From Acidobacteriaceae bacterium (lineage in GTDB: Bacteria; Acidobacteriota; Terriglobia; Terriglobales; Acidobacteriaceae): a stretch of DNA of 5,562 nt. A program made the translations under genes and the position numbers. The notes under the pieces are model-generated. The model worked only from the letters and a program-made list of their open reading frames with translations, had not been told where the DNA came from and searched no databases. Shown one piece after another: positions 1 to 5,355 of the stretch (its first letter is position 1; each line of letters opens with the position of its first letter). Location of the stretch: assembly GCA_003140785.1 (NCBI GenBank), contig PLKY01000422.1:1-5562 (forward strand), written 5' to 3'.

Positions 1-1
1 C

Positions 2-1138
2 ATTTACTGGATGCGGCGGACGCTGGATTTGGCGCGGCGCGGCATTGGCGTGAGTTCGCCTAACCCTGCGGTGGGCTGCGTGATTCTGGATCGCGCGGGT
101 CAGGTGGTGGGCGAGGGCTGGCATGAGTATGACTTACTCGATCATGCCGAAGTTGTCGCGCTGCAGGAGGCGAAGCAGCATGCGCTCACGCGTCAGGGAG
201 AGGATCGGCTGAAGGGCGGCACGGCCTACATCACACTGGAACCTTGTAATCACACGGGACGCACGGGGCCCTGTACACAGGCGCTGATTGCCGCGGGGCT
301 GGGACGCGTGGTGGCGGCAACGATCGATCCGAATCCGAATGTGGCGGGCCATGGGCTTGAGGCGCTGCGCGCGGCGGGGCTCGACGCTGTCGTGGGTGTG
401 TGCGAGGCTGAGGCGCGGCGGCTGAACGAAGGCTTTGCGCGATGGAGCCAGCACAAGCGGCCGCTGGTGTTGATGAAGGTGGCGATGACGTTGGATGGGC
501 GCATTGCGCCCCCGGCGGGACAGCAAGCTCCGCATCAGCCGTATTGGATTACGAGCGAGGCAAGCCGCGCCGCTGTGCAGCCGTTGCGGTGGCAGGCCGA
601 CGCGGCGCTGACGGGGGTGGATACTGTTCTTGCGGACGATCCGCTGTTGACGGACCGAAGCGGATTGCGGCGAAGACGGCCTCTGCTGCGGGTGGTGCTG
701 GATTCGGCGCTGCGGATGCCGCTTGATTCGAAGATGGTGAAGAGCACGCAAAATGATCTGGTGATTTTTACAGTGTCGAAGGACGAGGCTCGGATTCAGG
801 AGCTGCGAACGCGTGGTGTGCGCGTCGAAGTATTGCCGGCGGAGGCTGGGCGTGTGCCGCTGGGCAAGCTGCTGGACAAGCTGGGCGAGGAAGGGATTTT
901 GACCGTGATCACGGAGACGGGAACGCGACTGAACACCGCGCTGCTAACGGGGGGCCTCGTGGATCGCGTGCATTTGTTTGTGTCGCCGCAGATCATGGGA
1001 TCGGATGCCGCGCCGGCGTTCAAGGGCATGCCACAGGCGATTCGCATGGCGGAGGTCGAGGTGGTGCGGTACGAAAATGATTTGGAGCTTTGCTCGCTAC
1101 TCAAAGATCCGTGGGAAAAGACAGGGAATAGGGATTAG
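2..1138 (+). CDS. ribD: RibD, bifunctional diaminohydroxyphosphoribosylaminopyrimidine deaminase / 5-amino-6-(5-phosphoribosylamino)uracil reductase (5' end outside window)
   Basis: Cytosolic enzyme catalysing two successive early steps of riboflavin synthesis: deamination of the pyrimidine product of GTP cyclohydrolase II, then NADPH-dependent reduction of the ribosyl chain. Counting from the ATG at position 11, residues 1-145 form the zinc deaminase domain, with the HAE motif (His45, Glu47) and the Cys79/Cys88 pair in PCNHTGRTGPC. Residues 150-365 form the reductase domain, with MTLDGRIA at 159-166, the TGVDTVLADDPLLT stretch at 201-214 and GLVDRV near 315-320. The frame stays open to the window edge and reads I-Y-W before the ATG. 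RibD proteins usually have a few residues before this WM/YM-R-R motif, so the true start is probably just upstream of the window. The last five residues (TGNRD) and the TAG stop lie inside a heptanucleotide repeat, so the original C-terminus may have been replaced. ribE lies 4.2 kb downstream on the same strand rather than adjacent. Confidence 0.96.
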   Translation: MYWMRRTLDLARRGIGVSSPNPAVGCVILDRAGQVVGEGWHEYDLLDHAEVVALQEAKQHALTRQGEDRLKGGTAYITLEPCNHTGRTGPCTQALIAAGLGRVVAATIDPNPNVAGHGLEALRAAGLDAVVGVCEAEARRLNEGFARWSQHKRPLVLMKVAMTLDGRIAPPAGQQAPHQPYWITSEASRAAVQPLRWQADAALTGVDTVLADDPLLTDRSGLRRRRPLLRVVLDSALRMPLDSKMVKSTQNDLVIFTVSKDEARIQELRTRGVRVEVLPAEAGRVPLGKLLDKLGEEGILTVITETGTRLNTALLTGGLVDRVHLFVSPQIMGSDAAPAFKGMPQAIRMAEVEVVRYENDLELCSLLKDPWEKTGNRD

Positions 1139-1155
1139 GAAACAGGGAATAGAAA
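1121..1155. repeat. Five-copy degenerate heptanucleotide tandem repeat across the ribD stop codon
   Basis: Five consecutive 7-base units can be read with no gap: ACAGGGA (1121-1127), ATAGGGA (1128-1134), TTAGGAA (1135-1141), ACAGGGA (1142-1148) and ATAGAAA (1149-1155). The approximate consensus is WYAGGGA, decaying to the right. The 11-base string ACAGGGAATAG occurs twice, exactly 21 bases (three units) apart. The array supplies the last five codons and the TAG stop of ribD, then runs into the spacer before the convergent gene. Short GGGAA-rich heptads at gene ends are something I associate with acidobacterial genomes, but that link is from memory and could not be checked here. Confidence 0.7.
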
Positions 1156-1163
1156 ACGCGCTG

Positions 1164-1180
1164 CACCGTCGACCTCGGTG
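1164..1180 (-). terminator. Weak hairpin in the convergent ribD / transferase spacer
   Basis: CACCG (1164-1168) and CGGTG (1176-1180) are perfect inverted copies around a 7-base loop, and end directly next to the stop codon of the minus-strand gene at 1181. On the minus strand the hairpin is followed about 8 bases later by a run of four T (1153-1156 on the plus strand is AAAA). The stem is only 5 bp and the T-run is short and detached, so it is at best a weak terminator for the minus-strand gene. There is no T-run on the plus side for ribD. Confidence 0.3.
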
Positions 1181-2875
1181 TTACGGCTTCTTGCTTGGTT
1201 CCGAAAAATTCGGCTGTTCGGGGATGGCGGCGCCGTCAGTGCGCGGGTCGGATGCGCCGAAGTTGATGCCGGTGCTGCTGTTGTGGAGAACAACCTGGCC
1301 GCGGCCCATCGCGGATGTGTAGGCGCCGTGGACTTCGAGGACGTGGCCCATCTTTGTGAGCGCGTCGATGGTCTCCGGCGTAACGCGCGACTCAATGACA
1401 ATCTTGCAGGCGAGTTGCTGGCGATCTGTAAAGCGCGGCTCTTCCATGGCGGCTTGAATGTTCATGTGGTAGTCGACCAGGTTGGAGACGAACTGCGCGT
1501 GGGCGAGTGGCTGATTAAGGCCGCCCATGATGCCGAAGCCGATGTGCTCGTCGCCCTTTTGCATGAAGGCAGGAATGATGGTGTGGAAGGGGCGCTTGCG
1601 GCCGGCGAGCGCGTTGGGAGACTGCGAGTCGAGCGAGAAGAGGCCACCGCGATTCTGCAAAGCGAAGCCCATCCCCTGCACGGTAACGTTCGAACCGAAA
1701 TTGTTGTAGTTGCTCTGAATGATGGAGAGGATATTGCCCTCCCTGTCGACAACTGAAAAGTAGGTGGTGTCGCTCGAGCCGAGGGCGCCCGGAGCGACAG
1801 TGCAGTTCGCGTGCGCGGGATCGATGAGGGCTGCGCGTTTGGCTGCGTAATCCTTGGAGAGAAGCTCGTGAACTGGAATTTTGGCGAAGCGCGGATCGCC
1901 TACGTAGTTCTTGACGTCGGCGTAGGCAAGCTTCATGGCTTCGATGCGGGTGTGGAGTTCGGCGGGGCTGTGCGCGCCGGCGGGAGCGGGCGGAAACTGC
2001 TCCATGATGTTGAGCATTTCAAGCGCGGCGATGCCGTCACCGTTGGGCGGTAGCTCGTAGACGGTCCAATCGCGATAGGTGGTGGAGATAGGCTCGACCC
2101 ACTCGGCCGAATACGACGCGAGATCGTCGGCGGTCATGGTGCCGCCGAGATCGGATGAGGTTTTGAGGATGGCCTGCGCGATTTCACCTTTGTAAAGGGC
2201 CGCTTCGCCCTGGTAGGCAACGAGGGTGAGCGCGTGGGCGACGTCGGGATTGCGGAAGAGCTCGCCGGTTTCCGGGGCGTTGCCGTGGGGCAGGAAGACG
2301 CGCGCGCTTTCGGGGTTGGTCCTCAGGCCGTCGCTGTCCCCGGCCCACCAGGCGTGAATGATTTCGGATACGGGGAAGCCGTGGTCGGCATAGAAGATGC
2401 CGGGCTGGAAAAGGTCGCGCCACGGAAGCTTGCCCCAGCGGCCGTGGAGCTTGGTCCAACCGTCGACGACGCCGGGAACAGTGACGGAGTCGATGCCTTC
2501 CTGCGGCATTGTTCTAATGCCTTTGGACGAGAGATGGTCAATGGTCATAGATTTGGGCGCCCAGCCACTGGCGTTGAGGCCGTATAGCTTGCCGGTCTTC
2601 GATTCCCAATAAATGGCAAAGAGGTCACCGCCCAGACCGTTGGAGTTGGGCTCGGTAACCTGGAGGACGGCGTTGGCGGCAATGGCTGCGTCGATGGCGG
2701 AGCCGCCTTGCTCGAGGATGCGCGCGCCGGCCTGCGAGGCGATGACCTCGCTCGTGGCAACGATGCCGTATTGCGTGGCGACGACGGAGCGGCCGTAGGG
2801 GCGGTCCTGCGCGCGGAGTGTGAGGGCGGCGGAGGCGAGGACAAGAAGGGCGACTGCGGATTTGACCGGATTCAT
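1181..2875 (-). CDS. Exported gamma-glutamyltransferase-family Ntn-hydrolase (YwrD-like branch)
   Basis: The 564-residue length is usual for this autoprocessing family. Residues 1-23 are a signal peptide (MNPVKS, a hydrophobic run, then LRA before QD), so the mature enzyme is probably periplasmic. Family landmarks in order are VATSEVIASQAGARILEQGG with SAIDAA (about 34-63), GLGGD (80-84), the TVPGVVDGW block (132-140), the autocleavage/nucleophile site DTTYFSVVDREGN with Thr370 as the predicted N-terminus of the small subunit, and FALQNRGGLFSLD, KRPFHTIIPAF, GIMGGLNQPLAHAQ and GASDPRTDGAA in the small subunit. The E. coli GGT arginine that binds the gamma-glutamyl carboxylate is replaced (LNASGWAP where E. 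coli has DFREMAP), as in YwrD-type relatives. Hydrolysis of a gamma-glutamyl or other amide is therefore likely, but glutathione as substrate is not assured. The ATG at 2875 was chosen because it starts exactly at the signal peptide and has AAAGGA 12 bases upstream. A longer GTG start at 2983 would overlap the upstream gene and bury the signal peptide. Confidence 0.92.
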   Translation of the reverse strand: MNPVKSAVALLVLASAALTLRAQDRPYGRSVVATQYGIVATSEVIASQAGARILEQGGSAIDAAIAANAVLQVTEPNSNGLGGDLFAIYWESKTGKLYGLNASGWAPKSMTIDHLSSKGIRTMPQEGIDSVTVPGVVDGWTKLHGRWGKLPWRDLFQPGIFYADHGFPVSEIIHAWWAGDSDGLRTNPESARVFLPHGNAPETGELFRNPDVAHALTLVAYQGEAALYKGEIAQAILKTSSDLGGTMTADDLASYSAEWVEPISTTYRDWTVYELPPNGDGIAALEMLNIMEQFPPAPAGAHSPAELHTRIEAMKLAYADVKNYVGDPRFAKIPVHELLSKDYAAKRAALIDPAHANCTVAPGALGSSDTTYFSVVDREGNILSIIQSNYNNFGSNVTVQGMGFALQNRGGLFSLDSQSPNALAGRKRPFHTIIPAFMQKGDEHIGFGIMGGLNQPLAHAQFVSNLVDYHMNIQAAMEEPRFTDRQQLACKIVIESRVTPETIDALTKMGHVLEVHGAYTSAMGRGQVVLHNSSTGINFGASDPRTDGAAIPEQPNFSEPSKKP

Positions 2876-2887
2876 GGATGAGACAGG

Positions 2888-2893
2888 TCCTTT
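2888..2893 (-). promoter_or_regulatory. Ribosome binding site supporting the 2875 start of the transferase-family gene
   Basis: On the minus strand AAAGGA lies 12 bases before the ATG at 2875. The spacing is longer than ideal, but it is the only purine-rich site near that start and it favours the signal-peptide start over the upstream GTG at 2983. Confidence 0.4.
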
Positions 2894-2963
2894 CGTCTTG
2901 GCGAAATGCCGACAGAGGAGCGCGATCGGAGAAATGATCTTCGAACGGTCGTTGCCACCGGTC

Positions 2964-3482
2964 TCATTGTCCGGATCGAGCACCTGCTATCCGCTGGGAG
3001 GTCGGAATGGACAGCATGGATGCGAGGGCGAGGAAAACGAAGGAGGAGATTGATAGCCATTCCCGCACGCGGAAGTTATGGACCGAAACATTGCGCATTT
3101 GTTCTACAAGTCCGATATCGGCGAGATGCGCGGGATCGAGCGCCTGGACAGCGTGATTGATGGCAAGCTGATGCGTGACCGTGTATGCGATTTCGGAGGC
3201 GTTGAGCGCAAAGCATATGAGAAGCACCGAAAAGATCCAGGTCTTCCAGCGCTTGGCAAAGGAAATGAGCGCTAAGAGGTAGAGCAGCATCATTACGATG
3301 CTGAAAGTCGGCATGCGAAGGACCATGAAATGGTCCAAGTTCTGCCAGGTGGCGACGTAGGTTTCGAGCGGCATTCGCTGGATGGCTGGTATGACGCCGA
3401 TGAGCATGATGAAGAGCATGCCCGCATGAAGTCCCAGCAGGATGAGGAGCAGCGCCAGCGCGAGCTTCTGCAGTTGGGCCAT
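2964..3482 (-). CDS. Small four-helix membrane protein, DUF1772-like
   Basis: A 172-residue integral membrane protein. Hydrophobic segments lie at about 7-33, 55-76, 81-101 and 141-158. A polar stretch between the third and fourth contains an INHAVQ motif (108-113) and a VHNFRVREW motif (134-142). This layout, with an asparagine-containing 'IN' motif after helix 3 and an H..R..W motif before helix 4, resembles the DUF1772 (anthrone-oxygenase-like) family, whose biochemical role is mostly unknown. The assignment is by pattern only. The ATG at 3482 has GAGG six bases upstream (3489-3492) and fits the start of helix 1. The open frame continues further upstream, but that part is the shadow of the divergent hydrolase. 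It precedes the transferase-family gene in the same direction with an 88-bp gap, so cotranscription is possible. Confidence 0.8.
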   Translation of the reverse strand: MAQLQKLALALLLILLGLHAGMLFIMLIGVIPAIQRMPLETYVATWQNLDHFMVLRMPTFSIVMMLLYLLALISFAKRWKTWIFSVLLICFALNASEIAYTVTHQLAINHAVQALDPAHLADIGLVEQMRNVSVHNFRVREWLSISSFVFLALASMLSIPTSQRIAGARSGQ

Positions 3483-3488
3483 GATTAA

Positions 3489-3492
3489 CCTC
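3489..3492 (-). promoter_or_regulatory. Ribosome binding site of the DUF1772-like gene
   Basis: On the minus strand GAGG is followed by TTAATC and the ATG at 3482. The 6-base spacing is good, and this fixes the start within an open frame that is otherwise much longer. Confidence 0.5.
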
Positions 3493-3500
3493 GTGGTGCG

Positions 3501-3528
3501 AGTGTACCTTGAATTTCGGTCCGCACAA
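3501..3528 (-). promoter_or_regulatory. Possible sigma-70-type promoter for the DUF1772-like / transferase pair
   Basis: Read on the minus strand, TTGTGC (3523-3528) is followed after 16 bases by TACACT (3501-3506). These match TTGACA and TATAAT at four of six positions each. The box ends about 18 bases before the ATG at 3482, so the leader would be short and the GAGG site would sit almost at the 5' end of the message. This is the only promoter-like pair I see in the 66-bp divergent spacer. On the plus strand, TTGAAT (3509-3514) has no well-spaced partner. Confidence 0.3.
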
Positions 3529-3548
3529 GGTCGTAGTAGATTGGCTGG

Positions 3549-4223
3549 ATGCGTGCGCTTCTTGCAATTGTTGCGGCCGTGTTGCTGGTTGACAGCGCCA
3601 GTGCACAGACGACGATCAACTTTCCGACTGAGGATGGTGGCGTGGTGTATGCCGATGTGTACGGGACCGGCGAGCGGGCTGTGGTGCTGGCGCATGGAGG
3701 GCGGTTCAACAAGGAGAGCTGGGCGAAGCAGGCTCCGGTGCTTGTGCATACGGGGTTTGAGGTGATGGCGATCGATTTTCGCGGGCGGGGGAAGTCGCAC
3801 GGGCCCGGGGGCATGGAAGCGAGCGACGCGCAACTGGAGATGGACGTGATGGCTGCGGTGCGGTATCTGCATGCGCACGGCGCGAAGAGTGTTTCGATTG
3901 TGGGCGGGAGTATGGGTGGTGCGGCGGCGGGCGATGCATCGATTGTCTCGAAGCCGGGCGAGATCGATCAGATCGTGATGCTGGGAGCCGCGCCGAATCT
4001 GCCGGCGGAGAAGCTGAAATCGCCGGCGCTGTTTATTGTGGCGCGTGACGATACGAGTGGGGATGGGCCGCGATTGCCGCGGATTCAGGCGCAGTATGAG
4101 AAGGCTCCGGAGCCGAAGAAGCTGGTGGTGCTGGAAGGCTCGGCGCACGCGCAGTATTTATTCGACACGGATCAGGGGGAGCGTGTAATGGATGAGATTA
4201 TGCGATGGCTGAAAGCGAAGTAA
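3549..4223 (+). CDS. Small exported alpha/beta hydrolase
   Basis: A 224-residue serine hydrolase. Residues 1-19 form a signal peptide (hydrophobic run, then SASA before QTT), predicting export to the periplasm. The oxyanion-loop HGG is at 49-51, and VMAIDFRGRGKS (72-83) is the usual strand/turn of the fold. The nucleophile elbow GGSMGG places Ser121 as the catalytic serine. FIVARDD gives Asp167 or Asp168 as the acid, and EGSAHAQ gives His200, completing a visible triad. The length is compact and there is little or no lid domain. The substrate cannot be read from sequence; a small ester or a dienelactone-hydrolase-like substrate is plausible. The ATG at 3549 is the only good start, because an in-frame TAG lies 12 bases upstream at 3537-3539. 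No convincing ribosome binding site precedes it. It diverges from the membrane-protein gene, with a 66-bp shared spacer. Confidence 0.9.
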   Translation: MRALLAIVAAVLLVDSASAQTTINFPTEDGGVVYADVYGTGERAVVLAHGGRFNKESWAKQAPVLVHTGFEVMAIDFRGRGKSHGPGGMEASDAQLEMDVMAAVRYLHAHGAKSVSIVGGSMGGAAAGDASIVSKPGEIDQIVMLGAAPNLPAEKLKSPALFIVARDDTSGDGPRLPRIQAQYEKAPEPKKLVVLEGSAHAQYLFDTDQGERVMDEIMRWLKAK

Positions 4224-4350
4224 GCGGTTGTACTCGCCGCTGCACAATCCGTGACTCAAGACGTGCAAAGGTTGGCGGAGATTTTGGCCTCGGGATCAGG
4301 AGCTGTGAGAGAATCATCGGCAATTCGTCCCTTCCTCCCAAAATCGTTTC

Positions 4351-4356
4351 AAGGAG
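4351..4356 (+). promoter_or_regulatory. Strong ribosome binding site of the STAS gene
   Basis: AAGGAG followed by six bases (ACCCTG) and the ATG at 4363 is the closest match to consensus in this window. It suggests that the STAS protein is well translated. Confidence 0.75.
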
Positions 4357-4362
4357 ACCCTG

Positions 4363-4716
4363 ATGCCGGATGCCACAACCGCAAATTCCTTCACTCTGGA
4401 AGTTGAGCACAAAGGCAGTAAGGCGCTCGTGCAATGCCACGGGCGGCTGGTTGCGGGAGCGGCCAAGCCTCTCTTTGACGGCGTGAAGCCTCTGATTCCC
4501 GAATGCAAGTTGATCGTGCTCGACCTGGCGGATGTGAAATCCATGGACAGCATGGGGCTGGGCGCGCTGGTGCGCCTCTACGTTTCGGCCAGCGGCAGCG
4601 GATGCCGGCTGGAGCTGATCCACCTGGGAAAGCAGGTTCGCGAATTGCTGGGACTCACCCACCTTCTTTCTGTGCTCACGGACATGTGCGAGCAAGGCAT
4701 CACGAAGCGGTTCTGA
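4363..4716 (+). CDS. Single-domain STAS protein, anti-sigma factor antagonist-like (SpoIIAA/RsbV type)
   Basis: A 117-residue cytosolic protein that is essentially one STAS domain. It shows an N-terminal beta hairpin (TLEVEHKGSKALVQCHGRLV), the central strand IVLDLADVKSMDSMGLGALV and a C-terminal LELIHLGKQVRELLGLTHL segment. The motif D-S-M-G-L-G at 62-67 is the classic switch site, in which Ser63 would be phosphorylated by an anti-sigma-factor kinase. In the unphosphorylated state such proteins bind the kinase and free its sigma factor. No HATPase kinase, PP2C phosphatase or sigma-factor gene is nearby, so it is an orphan and its partner must be encoded elsewhere. Its start is fixed by the AAGGAG site. 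It could instead serve a chemosensory or transporter-like pathway, since STAS domains are reused widely. Confidence 0.9.
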   Translation: MPDATTANSFTLEVEHKGSKALVQCHGRLVAGAAKPLFDGVKPLIPECKLIVLDLADVKSMDSMGLGALVRLYVSASGSGCRLELIHLGKQVRELLGLTHLLSVLTDMCEQGITKRF

Positions 4717-4751
4717 CTGCTGGGGACGCGAACGGCGTTGGTGGTCAATGG

Positions 4752-5276
4752 TCAGGGCCAGTCGACGGAATAGACCGCGAAGATGCGATAGGGACCGGCT
4801 TCGCACTTCACGAATTTTCCGTTGTTGAGGCTAGATTCGGCCTTATCGAAAGATTCGAGCAAGCAATGTGCGTTTGTTTGGATGTTTTCTGCGAGGCCAT
4901 TGCATGAAAGAGGGGAACATTCGGGGTGGTTATGAGCTTGAAATGTAACAACGTCGAATCCTTCAAGGTGCTTCAATTTCGGAGGATCGACGTTTGTCGG
5001 AATTGATGGCTCTGAAGAGTATGGATTCCAGGTCTCGCCGTCAAACTCCAATTCATGGGCCTCGTAGTAGAAGAGCTTTGTTCCTTCAAGTGAGATTGAT
5101 TTCTCGCGGGCAACCTTTTCAATCGCGCCGGGCGAATCGAAAAGCCAATAGCCGTTATGTTCCCAGTAATCGATGTAATCCGCAAAATCCTCATTCACGC
5201 AACTACTAACCGAATAGACATCTATGACCTGTTGGGCTTTCAGCCAATCCGGCGTCTGATCGATCCGTTTCGCCAT
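4752..5276 (-). CDS. Conserved-looking hypothetical protein, lower GC than its neighbours
   Basis: A soluble protein of 174 residues that I cannot assign to a named family. It lacks a signal peptide and membrane helices, and is rich in aromatic and acidic residues (DFADYIDYWEHNGYWLFDSP near 31-50). It has five cysteines (26, 120, 125, 138, 158); those in PECSPLSCN (118-126) sit close together, and the C-terminus is GPYRIFAVYSVDWP. It reads as a coherent folded protein and vaguely recalls uncharacterised bacterial proteins beginning MAKR..PDWLKA, hence the choice of the ATG at 5276. An ATG at 5294 and a GTG at 5303 are in frame upstream, and none of the three has a clear ribosome binding site. 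Base composition is lower than around it: hand counts give 27/60 G+C at 4861-4920, 26/60 at 4921-4980 and 25/60 at 5041-5100, against 36/60 at 3841-3900 and 48/60 at 361-420. It converges on the STAS gene with a 35-bp spacer. Confidence 0.75.
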   Translation of the reverse strand: MAKRIDQTPDWLKAQQVIDVYSVSSCVNEDFADYIDYWEHNGYWLFDSPGAIEKVAREKSISLEGTKLFYYEAHELEFDGETWNPYSSEPSIPTNVDPPKLKHLEGFDVVTFQAHNHPECSPLSCNGLAENIQTNAHCLLESFDKAESSLNNGKFVKCEAGPYRIFAVYSVDWP

Positions 5277-5343
5277 GTAGCCGACTGGAATCATCGCAGC
5301 CACAGTCTACCGCCAAGGTATCCGTGCCTGTTCGCCGTTCACC

Positions 5344-5349
5344 TAAAAT
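5344..5349 (+). promoter_or_regulatory. -10-like box immediately before ribE
   Basis: TAAAAT matches TATAAT at five of six positions and ends six bases before the ribE ATG at 5356. With the usual distance from box to start point, transcription would begin at about the A of the ATG, giving a leaderless or nearly leaderless message. No good -35 hexamer is seen 16-18 bases upstream, and no Shine-Dalgarno site lies between box and ATG. No FMN riboswitch consensus is visible in this spacer. Confidence 0.35.
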
Positions 5350-5355
5350 GGAACC

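Noticed and set aside
134..751. 205-residue minus-strand open frame inside ribD
   Set aside because: Its Arg/His/Gln-rich composition is typical of the antisense of a GC-rich gene, and ribD is certain here.
911..922. RibD 'ITETG' (residues 300-304) in place of the frequent EGG motif of the reductase domain
   Set aside because: The first Gly of this motif varies among RibD proteins (E. coli, as I recall it, has EAG). The Glu and second Gly are kept, so loss of activity is not implied.
1178..1756. 192-residue plus-strand open frame opposite the transferase-family gene
   Set aside because: It lies wholly inside a well-recognised gene on the other strand, has no ribosome binding site and shows no family motif.
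2876..2983. Longer start (GTG at 2983) for the transferase-family enzyme
   Set aside because: It would place 36 polar residues before the signal peptide and overlap the end of the upstream gene by 20 bases.
3483..4148. Long N-terminal extension of the DUF1772-like frame, which would give a 394-residue minus-strand protein
   Set aside because: It is antisense to the alpha/beta hydrolase, is Arg/His/Pro-rich in the manner of shadow frames, and the natural membrane-protein start with GAGG lies at 3482.
4223..4241. AGCGG / CCGCT inverted repeat just after the hydrolase stop, as a terminator
   Set aside because: The stem is only 5 bp with a 9-base loop and no T-run follows; it is within chance expectation for GC-rich DNA.
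4284..4314. TTGGCC and GAGAAT as a promoter for the STAS gene
   Set aside because: Spacing is 19 bases and both hexamers match consensus poorly.
4198..4806. 202-residue minus-strand open frame across the STAS gene
   Set aside because: It overlaps a clear STAS gene with a strong ribosome binding site and overlaps the downstream hypothetical gene; it has no recognisable motif.
5277..5355. FMN riboswitch before ribE
   Set aside because: The spacer is only 79 bases and none of the conserved RFN-element blocks can be read in it.
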